Positions 16,361 through 23,655 of a DNA stretch of 64,000 nt are shown here, piece by piece. The position numbers and the translations under genes were made by a program. The stretch comes from Desulforapulum autotrophicum (GTDB taxonomy: Bacteria; Desulfobacterota; Desulfobacteria; Desulfobacterales; Desulfolunaceae): assembly GCA_020723285.1 (NCBI GenBank), contig DYJE01000004.1:189668-253667 (forward strand), in the 5' to 3' direction. The notes under the pieces were generated by a model. That model was not told the DNA's origin, searched no databases, and saw nothing but the letters and a program-made list of their open reading frames with translations. Within the stretch, counting starts at the first letter, position 1. Each line of letters opens with the position of its first letter.

Positions 16361-16735
16361 ATGTCAAACGAATGTTGCAATGGAAGCCGTCAAGTGATGA
16401 TTCTGGCCTGTTCCGGTGCGTCAAACGTGGGCCAGCTCAGCAATCGGGCCGCTGTTGAACTGACCCAGGAAGGGATTGGACAAATGTTCTGCCTTGCCGG
16501 AATCGGTGGGTTGCTTGGCGGTTTTGTTCAATCTGCCAAAGACACTGAGACAATGGTGGTCATGGACGGATGCGCTGTCGGATGCGCGAAAGCCATTTTT
16601 AATAACGCGGGAATTCCTCTTAAAAATCATCTTGTTCTCACCGATCTCGGAATCGAGAAAAACAAAAATTTCAAACTGGAGACCCAGGACGTCGACAAAG
16701 TAAAACTGGCCGTAAAGGACCTTATCAACAAATAA
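16361..16735 (+). CDS. DGC-domain cysteine protein (putative zinc-binding)
   Basis: A 124-aa protein with the DGC family signature VVMDGCAVGCAKAIF (Cys71, Cys75) and further conserved cysteines in ILACSGASNVGQL (Cys17) and MFCLAGIGG (Cys44); Cys5 and Cys6 lie at the N-terminus. The family is annotated as putative zinc-binding, but its four conserved cysteines and P-loop-like ACSGASNVGQL segment have no established biochemistry. In this operon it sits between two thioredoxin-fold proteins, so redox partnering or metalloid binding is plausible. ATG 16361 has TAGGAG upstream; the frame is open earlier but overlaps the preceding gene. Confidence 0.8.
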   Translation: MSNECCNGSRQVMILACSGASNVGQLSNRAAVELTQEGIGQMFCLAGIGGLLGGFVQSAKDTETMVVMDGCAVGCAKAIFNNAGIPLKNHLVLTDLGIEKNKNFKLETQDVDKVKLAVKDLINK

Positions 16736-16769
16736 TCTACAATTTAATAAGAGTACTGGAACATACATC

Positions 16770-17186
16770 ATGAAAAAGAGAACAACCGGCATTATCGCAG
16801 TGATTGTCAGTCTGGTGTTCGTGTGCGCCCCCGTTTATTCCGCTGAAATGGTGAAAGACTTTAATAAAATTCCCTCCAAAGGCACAGTGACAATGATCGA
16901 CCTTGGAGCAAAAAAATGCATACCGTGCAAAATGATGGCTCCGATCATGGAAAAGCTGGAAAATGTCTATAAAGGGAAAGCGGATATCGTGTTCATCGAC
17001 GTATGGGAAAACAACGAACAGGCGAAACGCTTCGGCATCCTGGGCATTCCGACCCAGATTTTTTTCGATAAGACAGGAAAGGAAGTGTACCGCCATACCG
17101 GATTCATGGACGAAGAATCCATCGTCGCACAGCTGACCCGCATGGGCGTGCCGGCCCCCGGCAAAGATCCCAGGAAAAAAGGATAG
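16770..17186 (+). CDS. Exported thioredoxin-like protein (CIPC)
   Basis: A 138-aa protein with an N-terminal signal or anchor (MKKRTTGIIAVIVSLVFVCA, to about residue 24) and a thioredoxin domain with GAKKCIPCKMMAP (Cys50, Cys53) and the cis-proline GILGIPTQIFF. It would act on periplasmic disulfides and receive electrons from the CcdA-like membrane protein encoded 4 bp downstream. The CIPC active site differs from the CGPC of general thioredoxin. The arrangement of an exported thioredoxin next to ccdA is the standard DsbD/CcdA transfer pair. Confidence 0.87.
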   Translation: MKKRTTGIIAVIVSLVFVCAPVYSAEMVKDFNKIPSKGTVTMIDLGAKKCIPCKMMAPIMEKLENVYKGKADIVFIDVWENNEQAKRFGILGIPTQIFFDKTGKEVYRHTGFMDEESIVAQLTRMGVPAPGKDPRKKG

Positions 17187-17190
17187 CCTC

Positions 17191-17895
17191 ATGGATTCAT
17201 TCTTCATCACCGTGAATCAGTGGATCACCGGCGGAACGCTTTTAGCCGCCCTCGGCTGCTTTGTCTGGGGTCTTGTCAGTGTGCTTTTCAGTCCCTGCCA
17301 TCTGGCGTCCATTCCCCTCATCATCGCCTATGTGGGCGGACAGGAACAGGCGGTAAAACCGAAACAGGCCGGGGTTTATGCCCTTCTATTTTCCACCGGC
17401 CTGTTCATCACCATCGCGGTCATCGGCGTTGTGTGCGCCATGCTTGGCCGGATGATGGGGGATGTGGGCATCTATTTTGAAGTGCTGGTGGGCATCATTC
17501 TGATCTGGGTGGCCCTGGGGATGCTGGGTGTTGAGAGCTGCTCCATGTCCGGCAGCCTTCTTTACCGTCTGAACGTGCGCGGCTTTATGGGCGCATTTAT
17601 TCTCGGACTCGCCTACGGCGTCCTTTCCGGATCATGCACCTTCGGGTTCATCGCACCCATTCTCGCCATCGTCACGGTTCAGGCCAAGGTGTTGACCGGT
17701 GTTCTTCTCATCGTCATTTTCGCCCTCGGGCATTGTCTGCCCATTGTGGCGGCGGGCAGTTCCACGGCTCTTGTCCGGCGGATCCTTGAGAACAGCGCCT
17801 TACAGAGCACCGGTTCCTGGTTTCGAAAAGGTGCCGGGGCCGTGATCTGTCTTCTGGGGATTTATTTTATCATCAATCCGTTTTTGGGGTCGTAA
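17191..17895 (+). CDS. CcdA/DsbD-like transmembrane electron transporter
   Basis: A 234-aa inner-membrane protein with about six hydrophobic helices. Two membrane cysteines occupy the CcdA positions: VLFSPCHLASIP (Cys36) in TM1 and GVLSGSCTFGFIAP (Cys149) in the symmetry-related helix. Such proteins carry electrons from cytoplasmic thioredoxin to periplasmic thiol proteins. The gene follows the exported thioredoxin with a 4-bp gap and precedes an iron-sulfur protein, so cytoplasmic donors and periplasmic acceptors are both encoded in one operon. Here it probably serves the ArsR operon rather than cytochrome c maturation, since no ccm/ccs gene is near. Confidence 0.87.
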   Translation: MDSFFITVNQWITGGTLLAALGCFVWGLVSVLFSPCHLASIPLIIAYVGGQEQAVKPKQAGVYALLFSTGLFITIAVIGVVCAMLGRMMGDVGIYFEVLVGIILIWVALGMLGVESCSMSGSLLYRLNVRGFMGAFILGLAYGVLSGSCTFGFIAPILAIVTVQAKVLTGVLLIVIFALGHCLPIVAAGSSTALVRRILENSALQSTGSWFRKGAGAVICLLGIYFIINPFLGS

Positions 17896-17907
17896 AGGAG
17901 ATACGCC

Positions 17908-18435
17908 ATGCTTCTTGAAAGCTACCGTCTCGAAATCTTCAATTCCAAATGCCAGCCCGGAGCCATGGGCGTCCACTGCTTCGCCCATCTGGGCCAGGAT
18001 GTGAGCTGCGTCCTGCCCTACCTCAATGCGGTTTTGGGCGGGTTCGAATACCTGAAAGATCCGCCGTCGGTGACGTTTAAAGCCCAGGGCAAACTGATCA
18101 CGGTTCACGGCAACCAAATCGCCGTGAACGCCTTGAAAGATGAAGAAGAAGCAACGAAAATCGTGCAATGGCTCATGCGGGAAATCAACGATGCCTGGGA
18201 CAACCGCGACACCATCACCCCCTCCACCGAAAGCATGCCCCGGCCCAAAGTCATCGAAATCCTGAAACGTCTGCCCAACAAGACCGGCTGCCGGTTGTGC
18301 AAGGAACCCACCTGCATGGTGTTCGCCACCCGGATTGCCGAAGGGGCCAAAGGCCCGGAAGACTGCCCGGTTCTGGACGATGCCGCAAAGGAAAAACTCG
18401 CGGAGTACATGAGACCCTTCAACCTCTTTCTCTAA
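17908..18435 (+). CDS. 4Fe-4S domain protein of CODH/corrinoid iron-sulfur type
   Basis: A 175-aa cytoplasmic protein. The C-terminal third carries GCRLCKEPTCMVFATRIAEG...EDCP (Cys128, Cys131, Cys136, Cys153), the Cx2Cx4Cx16C pattern of the 4Fe-4S domain found in acetyl-CoA synthase gamma subunits and related electron-transfer proteins. The N-terminal region (about 1-100) has three more cysteines (15, 24, 34) and an unrecognised fold. It could deliver low-potential electrons to the thioredoxin-fold proteins or CcdA in this operon, which would be an alternative to NADPH-thioredoxin reductase; that is inference. The start has AAAGGAG before ATG 17908. Confidence 0.8.
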   Translation: MLLESYRLEIFNSKCQPGAMGVHCFAHLGQDVSCVLPYLNAVLGGFEYLKDPPSVTFKAQGKLITVHGNQIAVNALKDEEEATKIVQWLMREINDAWDNRDTITPSTESMPRPKVIEILKRLPNKTGCRLCKEPTCMVFATRIAEGAKGPEDCPVLDDAAKEKLAEYMRPFNLFL

Positions 18436-18507
18436 CGGTAGAATACGGTCAGGAATCCCTAAAGGCGGCCTAATAAAATCATTACGTCAGAGTGAAAGGA
18501 AGAAACC

Positions 18508-18660
18508 ATGGTCATCGAAATCACCTCCGAAGAACTGATAAAAATGAAAGGCACCTTGCTCGACGAAGACGGGAAAAAGGCCCTTTCCATCATCAAGACC
18601 TTCGTTAAACGGATCGAACAGCAAAAAAACTCGGGCATGAAATCCCATCTTGGCGGATGA
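18508..18660 (+). CDS. Conserved-context 50-aa peptide
   Basis: A 50-codon open frame starting MVIEITSEELIKMKG and ending GMKSHLGG, with AAAGGAAGAAACC directly before its ATG. It is highly charged and predicted helical, without cysteines, signal or membrane segment. It lies in the 18436-18694 gap of an otherwise tightly packed operon on the same strand, and its stop precedes the next gene by 34 bp. Good ribosome site and codon use argue that it is real; function unknown. It might bind the iron-sulfur protein encoded upstream. Confidence 0.6.
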   Translation: MVIEITSEELIKMKGTLLDEDGKKALSIIKTFVKRIEQQKNSGMKSHLGG

Positions 18661-18694
18661 AACGATAACTTTTCAAACCAAAGGCTGTTATTCC

Positions 18695-19117
18695 ATGAAA
18701 TGTATGCACAAATCAGTCATGCCCATAGTTACCCTGCTGTTTCTGGTTTTCAGTTTTGTGGTTGTTCGTGCCGATCAAGCACCGGATGACAAAGTCGTCG
18801 TATACTATTTTCACAGAACGATACGTTGTCATTCCTGCAATCTTCTTGAGGACATCACTCGTGAAACCATACGCCTTTGTTTTGAGCGGGAGGCTGCAAA
18901 AGGATCGGTGGAACTGAAGATCGTGAACATGGACGAGCCGGATAAAGCCCACTTCATCAAGGATTTCAAACTGCCTTATCAGTCCATCGTCATAGAAAAA
19001 CACGAAAAGGGGAAGGCGGCGACATGGAAACGGCTGGATAGGGCCTGGGTCATGATGGATACACAGAATAAAATGATGGCCTACATCGAATCGGAAATCA
19101 AAAATCTTTTGAAATAA
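18695..19117 (+). CDS. Exported CxxC thioredoxin-fold protein (ArsF-like)
   Basis: A 140-aa protein with a short basic start, a hydrophobic signal (VMPIVTLLFLVFSFVVV) and a mature domain beginning near residue 27. KVVVYYFHRTIRCHSC places a CHSC pair (Cys45, Cys48) at the N-terminus of the first helix, as in thioredoxin folds, and LPYQSIVIEKHEKG may contain the loop facing it. It resembles proteins named ArsF-like that accompany ArsR/ArsP-type genes. It probably reduces or carries a thiophilic ligand on the periplasmic side. The frame is open upstream only through a TTG; ATG 18695 fits the signal peptide, although its ribosome site is weak. Confidence 0.72.
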   Translation: MKCMHKSVMPIVTLLFLVFSFVVVRADQAPDDKVVVYYFHRTIRCHSCNLLEDITRETIRLCFEREAAKGSVELKIVNMDEPDKAHFIKDFKLPYQSIVIEKHEKGKAATWKRLDRAWVMMDTQNKMMAYIESEIKNLLK

Positions 19118-19139
19118 TTAATATAAGGAACTGCGAAAT

Positions 19140-20246
19140 ATGGAACACAAAACAGATAACGATCCAACACCATGTGCGGGAGGTCACTGCGGAAGAACGG
19201 AGGGTAAGAAGTCCCTTGTCTCCAAGTACTTTCTTGGCAGTGGTTTGATGATTGCCGCCTGGTGGCTGGTCTACAGCAGACTGGCCGTTATATCGGAAGC
19301 CGTCACCATGCTTCTTTCGAAGCTTGCCGGTTTTTCAGCCCAAAGTCATCTGGGCCGGGCCGTTGCCTTTTTCATCTATGAAACCCCGAAAGTCCTGATG
19401 CTGCTCACCCTGGTGGTTTTCGGCGTAGGCATTGTCCGGTCTTTCTTTTCTCCTGAACGCACCCGGGCCATTCTTGCGGGAAAACGGGAATCCGTGGGCA
19501 ATGTGCTGGCCGCCCTGCTGGGCATCGTCACCCCGTTCTGCTCCTGTTCCGCCGTCCCCCTTTTTCTTGGATTCGTGACCACGGGGGTGCCGCTGGGCGT
19601 GACCTTCTCTTTCCTGATTTCCGCTCCCATGGTCAATGAAATCGCCCTGGTCCTGCTGTTCGGCTTGTTTGGCTGGAAAGTGGCGGCGATCTACCTGGGA
19701 ACCGGCCTTTTCATCGCCATCATATCCGGCTGGGTCATCGGGCGTCTTAAGATGGAAAAACACCTGGAAGACTGGGTCACCCAGATCCATGGCGGTGCCG
19801 TGAGCGTGGACGACGGCCCGGGAAGCTGGGACGAACGGATCCGCTACGGCTTTGACGCGGTGCGCGATATCGTGGGGAAAGTCTGGATTTACGTCATGCT
19901 GGGCATTGCCGTGGGAGCCGGAATTCACGGGTATGTCCCCGAAGGGTTCATGGCCTCGTTCATGGGCAGATCGGCCTGGTGGTCCGTGCCTCTATCGGTT
20001 CTCCTGGGTATTCCCATGTACTCCAATGCCGCAGGCATCATTCCCGTTGTCCAGGCCCTCCTGGGTAAAGGCGCGGCCCTTGGAACGGTCCTGGCGTTCA
20101 TGATGTCGGTCATCGCCCTGTCCCTGCCTGAAATGATCATCCTTAGAAAGGTTCTGAAACCGAAACTCATCGCGGTGTTTATCGGTGTCGTGGGGACGGG
20201 GATCATGGTGGTGGGGTATCTGTTCAACCTGATTGTTTTTCTTTAA
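19140..20246 (+). CDS. ArsP/UPF0718-family permease
   Basis: A 368-aa inner-membrane permease with about ten hydrophobic segments in two similar halves. The family signature is VTPFCSCSAVPLFLGF (Cys134, Cys136), repeated more weakly as GIPMYSNAAGIIPVV in the second half. Characterised members (ArsP) export trivalent organoarsenicals; others are untested. The cytoplasmic N-terminus has an extra CAGGHCGRT segment with two cysteines (12, 17) that could receive the ligand. Last gene of the ArsR operon, 22 bp after the ArsF-like gene. Substrate remains open: organoarsenical, another metalloid or a sulfur compound. Confidence 0.86.
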   Translation: MEHKTDNDPTPCAGGHCGRTEGKKSLVSKYFLGSGLMIAAWWLVYSRLAVISEAVTMLLSKLAGFSAQSHLGRAVAFFIYETPKVLMLLTLVVFGVGIVRSFFSPERTRAILAGKRESVGNVLAALLGIVTPFCSCSAVPLFLGFVTTGVPLGVTFSFLISAPMVNEIALVLLFGLFGWKVAAIYLGTGLFIAIISGWVIGRLKMEKHLEDWVTQIHGGAVSVDDGPGSWDERIRYGFDAVRDIVGKVWIYVMLGIAVGAGIHGYVPEGFMASFMGRSAWWSVPLSVLLGIPMYSNAAGIIPVVQALLGKGAALGTVLAFMMSVIALSLPEMIILRKVLKPKLIAVFIGVVGTGIMVVGYLFNLIVFL

Positions 20247-20250
20247 TGGA

Positions 20251-20682
20251 TCATGCCTTTTTCGTGTAGTTTTTTTTCCAGCCGCTTTTTTTCATGTCCC
20301 GGTGGTTCACCAGGGCCAGACAGAACGCGCCCACGGCCAGTTCGGCGCAGTGGAAATGATCTTCTTCCAGAGTTTTAAGGTAATCGGCCACTTTTTCCGG
20401 GGTGATGTCCCAGGCTTCCGAAACGGTCTTGCCTTCGCTCATCAGGGCCACGGTGTTGGCGGTGGCCACGGTGTTCAGGCAGCCGTCCACCTGGATGGAG
20501 ACACATTCGATGACCTCCTGATCGTCGATGGTGAGAAACATCTCCACCGTGTCGCCACAGTCGCCGGTGCGCTTGCCGTAGCCGTCGGGGTTTGAAAGGC
20601 GTTCCATGCGGTGATAGCTGCTGGCCATCTCAATGAATTCGGGGGAATGCTTTTCGATAAAATCCAGGGGATTGACGTCCAT
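20251..20682 (-). CDS. IscU/NifU-N-like iron-sulfur scaffold protein
   Basis: A 143-aa protein resembling the IscU/NifU N-terminal scaffold: GDCGDTVEMFLTI (Cys42, Asp44), VDGCLNTVATAN (Cys68) and DHFHCAELAVGA (Cys112) give the three-cysteine plus aspartate ligand set. The LPPVK chaperone-binding motif of IscU is absent. It probably builds or carries Fe-S clusters for a specific client. AAGGTG precedes ATG 20682. It converges on the permease gene with only 4 bp between the stops, so the ArsR operon is not transcribed through it in sense. Clients could be the local iron-sulfur proteins. Confidence 0.84.
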   Translation of the reverse strand: MDVNPLDFIEKHSPEFIEMASSYHRMERLSNPDGYGKRTGDCGDTVEMFLTIDDQEVIECVSIQVDGCLNTVATANTVALMSEGKTVSEAWDITPEKVADYLKTLEEDHFHCAELAVGAFCLALVNHRDMKKSGWKKNYTKKA

Positions 20683-20744
20683 AAGTCACCTTTCATTAAA
20701 GAACGTGTCTTGTTCCAATTCGCTTTCATGTGGATCGTGATGCC

Positions 20745-20766
20745 GTAGGGCGGGCTTTCGTCCGCC
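20745..20766. repeat. Short GTAGGGCGGGC...GTCCGCC palindrome
   Basis: A degenerate single relative of the GTAGGTCGG palindrome family, lying in the 353-bp gap (20683-21035) between the divergent scaffold and hemerythrin genes. Apart from this element and the promoter at 20918 I see nothing else in the gap. Confidence 0.55.
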
Positions 20767-20917
20767 GTCATGTGTCGGGCGTTTCCGGGCTCCAACAGTT
20801 CCATGCGATCTGTATATGATGGATTCCATCAGGAATTTCAAGAGCTTTTATCATCGGATGCCACCATTAGGACTGAATCCATGCCGCTCGCCAGGTGAAG
20901 CCAGGGTGAAAACAGGA

Positions 20918-20946
20918 TTGCCACAGGTATTGAGTTCGGTTATAAT
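20918..20946 (+). promoter_or_regulatory. Sigma-70-type promoter of the hemerythrin gene
   Basis: TTGCCA at 20918-20923, a 17-bp spacer and a perfect TATAAT at 20941-20946, about 90 bp before the start codon. No operator palindrome is obvious. Confidence 0.65.
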
Positions 20947-21035
20947 TCAGACCTGTTTCAAAATGATTTCATTCGCGTTCTCATCAACGGAAAAACCCGC
21001 CTTACATTGCCGAAAACACCATACAGGAGGAAAAC

Positions 21036-21443
21036 ATGGGTCTGATCCAATGGAATGACAGCTTCAGTGTTCAGGTTGCAGAAATTGACAGTCAGCATAA
21101 AACCCTCGTCAACATGGTCAACGGGTATTACGACGCCGTGGTGAAAAAAGAATCCCAGGCGGGACTGGCCAAGCTGATCCAGGGCCTTGAAGCCTACACC
21201 ATCAAGCATTTCGACACGGAAGAACGGTATTTTGAAAAATTTGACTATGCAGACAAGGCTGCTCACAAACGCGCCCACGAGGACCTGAAAAAGAAGGTGA
21301 AGGACCTCAAGGACAAGGTGGCCAAGAATCAAGCGGTTCTGTCTTTTGAAGTGGGTAAATTCTTAACCGACTGGCTGACGAATCACATCAAGGGCACAGA
21401 TAAAAAATACACCCGCTGTTTTCACGAGCACGGACTTAAATAA
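21036..21443 (+). CDS. Bacteriohemerythrin
   Basis: A 135-aa single-domain diiron O2-binding protein. Ligand motifs of the family appear in order: VQVAEIDSQHKTLV (His21), YTIKHFDTEERYF (His and Glu), AAHKRAHEDL (two His) and LTNHIKGTDKKY (His and Asp). In anaerobes bacteriohemerythrins bind, store or deliver O2 and so protect oxygen-sensitive enzymes such as nitrogenase or feed an oxidase. AGGAGG precedes ATG 21036. Its stop abuts the stop of the converging lipoprotein gene. Confidence 0.95.
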   Translation: MGLIQWNDSFSVQVAEIDSQHKTLVNMVNGYYDAVVKKESQAGLAKLIQGLEAYTIKHFDTEERYFEKFDYADKAAHKRAHEDLKKKVKDLKDKVAKNQAVLSFEVGKFLTDWLTNHIKGTDKKYTRCFHEHGLK

Positions 21444-22382
21444 TCATCTGCCCTGGGGATAAACCGGCGAGGCGGGAGTTGAAACCGAGGCTTCGACGGA
21501 ATCCCCTTCCTTGTTTTTAATCCGTTTGACCACGGCTTCGCTGAACTTCTTTCCGCAAAACGTATAGGCCTTGTTCGAGCCTTCCTGGATGACGTTGTGG
21601 TATCTTGTTCCGTAATCGGTTTTCATGAAACGGATGTACTCCTTGAGCTCCGCTTTTGACACATTCCTGTATGTGAAGAAGATGCTCAGGGCGATTTCCC
21701 GGCTGATGGCGTCTCTTATGTCTTTCCGGTTCTTTTCGAAATTGTCCCGGACGGTCTGTTCCGCAGGAATTTCCATGGAGGGAAAGGCGGAGCCCAGGGC
21801 GGTGAGGGTGATGATCTGCATATTGACCATCCGGTCCACGATGAGGTCCGTGGCCTTGACGCTTTCATCGATTTCGTGGACCAGTTTAAGACGTTCCTCG
21901 TAATCCGGTGTCTGTTTCAGCGTGGGAACGGCGGCCACCATGGCACGGTAGGCTTCGGGGGTGGAGCCGGTTTTTTCGATGGCGGTGAGTTTGAGACCCA
22001 GCGGAGATTCCAGCCAGGCCAGAACGGATCGCATATCACCGGGGCTCATTTTCGATTCGATGTAATCGGCAAGGATGGCCCGGATGGTGTATGGATTAAA
22101 GGACCGGGTGATGATGCCGTTGATTTCCTCGATCACCGGATCGGACATTTTTCCCAGGATGTTTTCGTTCCGCTTGAAACATTCCCGAACCTCTTCCATG
22201 GTTTTTTCAGGAACGTTTTCGATCTGTTCGTTGATGCCGCATTTGGCCATGAGTTCACGGGTCAGTTCATGGACAACCTGCTCCGGTTCGGCCTGTTTTG
22301 TTTCCACAGCCACCGGCGGATTCGGGGTGTGACTGCATGAAAGTAAGAAAACACAGCAACATACAAGCATGATATATTTCAT
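21444..22382 (-). CDS. Lipoprotein with DUF2059-like repeats
   Basis: A 312-aa predicted lipoprotein: MKYIMLVCCCVFLLSC ends in a lipobox with Cys16. The mature protein is mostly helical with segments such as IRAILADYIESKMSPGDMRSVLAWLESPLGLKLTAIE and LKEYIRFMKTDYGTRYHNVIQ, which resemble the helical DUF2059 family; two copies of a related unit appear to be present. Function unknown. The frame extends 15 codons upstream, but ATG 22382 gives the proper signal peptide. The gene converges on the hemerythrin gene with no space. Confidence 0.7.
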   Translation of the reverse strand: MKYIMLVCCCVFLLSCSHTPNPPVAVETKQAEPEQVVHELTRELMAKCGINEQIENVPEKTMEEVRECFKRNENILGKMSDPVIEEINGIITRSFNPYTIRAILADYIESKMSPGDMRSVLAWLESPLGLKLTAIEKTGSTPEAYRAMVAAVPTLKQTPDYEERLKLVHEIDESVKATDLIVDRMVNMQIITLTALGSAFPSMEIPAEQTVRDNFEKNRKDIRDAISREIALSIFFTYRNVSKAELKEYIRFMKTDYGTRYHNVIQEGSNKAYTFCGKKFSEAVVKRIKNKEGDSVEASVSTPASPVYPQGR

Positions 22383-22761
22383 GGGCTCGCCTTGTCCGTT
22401 TGGTGTTGAGAATCCTGGCCGTCGCAACGTACTGAAGGAAAACGGGTGTTGCCCGTTCCGGCCCGTATGGGAATCCCTGTCGGTCTTTTCGTGTTTGGGA
22501 CAGTTCCTTTGTTATGGTTTTTGTCCTGTTTTGTCAAGGTTATCGTGGTCAGGGTGAAAACGGCCGGACAGGACGAAAGTGTATCGTGATTGTGAGACAG
22601 TGAAAGTGTCTCATTGATTCACCGGTCCGCCAGAATGGCTTGATTTGACGGTTTTTCAAACCTCTACAATCCTGGCATAAAAAATGTATTTTTTAAAATA
22701 ATCCAACGGCCAATTCTGAAACCCGGTGGATTGACAGACAACCCAAGCATGGGAGGTTTCT
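22383..22761. other. Divergent intergenic region, no gene seen
   Basis: 379 bp between the lipoprotein (minus) and the Cys-repeat protein (plus). It holds a small inverted repeat TGAGAC/GTCTCA (22593-22613) and AT-rich DNA from about 22670. No convincing promoter pair with normal spacing was found, although a TACAAT hexamer near 22664 could be a -10 box. Confidence 0.4.
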
Positions 22762-23034
22762 ATGCCAGAAAATATCTATGTGTGCAAAGGGTGCGGAGAA
22801 ATCAGAAACACGACGGATTTTCTCTGCGAACCCGTGGTCATGGACGAAGCTCATGTCTGTGAGACATGCGGAACCCACAGTAAAAAACCGGAGGCTCTGT
22901 GCCAGCCGGTACAGACGAAAATCAATTACGTGTGCGTGGGATGCGGAAGGGTGGCGGATCTGCCCGGTAAGCTCTGCAATCCCAGGGATCTTGAACTGAT
23001 GGCCAGAAAAGAACCGCCGACCACCCTGTTCTGA
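22762..23034 (+). CDS. Small protein of three 25-residue Cys-rich repeats
   Basis: A 90-aa protein consisting of three units with exact 25-residue spacing: Cys8/Cys11/Cys22, Cys33/Cys36/Cys47 and Cys58/Cys61/Cys72. Each unit reads as CxxCG, eight to ten residues, then LCxP. The units could each supply three thiol ligands, or pair ligands between neighbours to bind zinc or an Fe-S cluster. No signal peptide or membrane segment. GGGAGG precedes the ATG, and a clear intrinsic terminator follows 50 bp after the stop, so it is a monocistronic real gene. I do not recognise the family. Confidence 0.75.
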   Translation: MPENIYVCKGCGEIRNTTDFLCEPVVMDEAHVCETCGTHSKKPEALCQPVQTKINYVCVGCGRVADLPGKLCNPRDLELMARKEPPTTLF

Positions 23035-23082
23035 CCGGTCGCAGCCCACTGACCGGCACATTCAACGTCGACCTCACCCCAG

Positions 23083-23126
23083 GGGAGCGCCTTCAAACGG
23101 TAACGCGCCGTGGCGCTCCCTTTTTT
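23083..23126 (+). terminator. Intrinsic terminator of the Cys-repeat gene
   Basis: GGGAGCGCC (23083-23091) pairs perfectly with GGCGCTCCC (23112-23120), followed by six T residues (23121-23126). Confidence 0.85.
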
Positions 23127-23309
23127 ATTTGTTAAAACACAAAAAAACATTCAACACCCAGGGAGTTCCGGCCGATAATATGGATGTCATGGTTATGGAA
23201 CAACCCTTATAAAGACTCAGAACGCTGGAAGGACACTGTTTTTTATCTCATCCATTGCCATTCACGAACCACCATGATGACCATGAACTGAAACACGACA
23301 ACCCAGGGG

Positions 23310-23444
23310 GATATGCCATACACACGCGAAAGGGGGCGGTAGGAGTCCTCAGCCATGAGGATGTCCACGCAGGGTGGCTGCGGCTGGAAAAGCCAGCTTT
23401 GGGGAAGGCTCGCCGACGTTACGGAAGCCGCAGCCGCCTTTTTT
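23310..23444 (+). ncRNA. Candidate structured RNA ending in an intrinsic terminator
   Basis: No credible coding frame lies here. The DNA encodes a hairpin TCCTCA/TGAGGA with a GCCA loop (23346-23361), then a 13-bp stem, 23373-23385 with 23426-23438 (core GGCTGCGGCT/AGCCGCAGCC), that encloses another possible hairpin GCTGG/CCAGC and is closed by six T residues (23439-23444). This looks like a small RNA or a riboswitch-type leader. I could not match it to cobalamin, c-di-GMP, molybdenum-cofactor, SRP or 6S consensus. The 5' end is a guess. Confidence 0.5.
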
Positions 23445-23497
23445 CGTTCCCCGGTGTAAACCCTTCGGGACATTTATACTCCGCCATCGCGTATGTC

Positions 23498-23526
23498 TTG
23501 AAATCATGCCCCTTTTCCATTATACA
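23498..23526 (+). promoter_or_regulatory. Promoter candidate for ppnP
   Basis: TTGAAA (23498-23503), 17-bp spacer, TATACA (23521-23526). The predicted start near 23533 places the stem-loop at 23542-23607 at the very 5' end of the message. Confidence 0.55.
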
Positions 23527-23541
23527 ATGTCCGGTATAAAT

Positions 23542-23607
23542 CCCGATGAAAAGAAAATTGTCAGCATGGTCTCGACGTTCTTTATTCCACGCTGACGGGG
23601 CATCGGG
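23542..23607 (+). promoter_or_regulatory. Two-tier stem-loop in the ppnP leader
   Basis: An outer stem CCCGATG (23542-23548)/CATCGGG (23601-23607) encloses an inner stem GTCAGCATGG (23560-23569)/CCACGCTGAC (23587-23596), nine of ten Watson-Crick pairs with one G-T pair. It ends 49 nt before the preferred start codon and could control translation or message stability. No T tract follows, so it is not a normal terminator. Confidence 0.5.
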
Positions 23608-23655
23608 TCTTCAAAAATAACCGGCATGACCGAAACCATGAAAGGGCCACTCAAG

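Noticed and set aside
15584-19117. Selenocysteine (in-frame TGA) in the thiol-redox proteins
   Set aside because: All active-site positions are encoded by Cys codons and each frame is uninterrupted.
22672-22690. Sigma-54 promoter before the Cys-repeat gene
   Set aside because: TGGCAT is followed at the right spacing by GT instead of the required GC.
23310-23444. Cobalamin, c-di-GMP or molybdenum-cofactor riboswitch
   Set aside because: Only short resemblances (a GGGAAGGC string); the conserved cores of these classes are missing.
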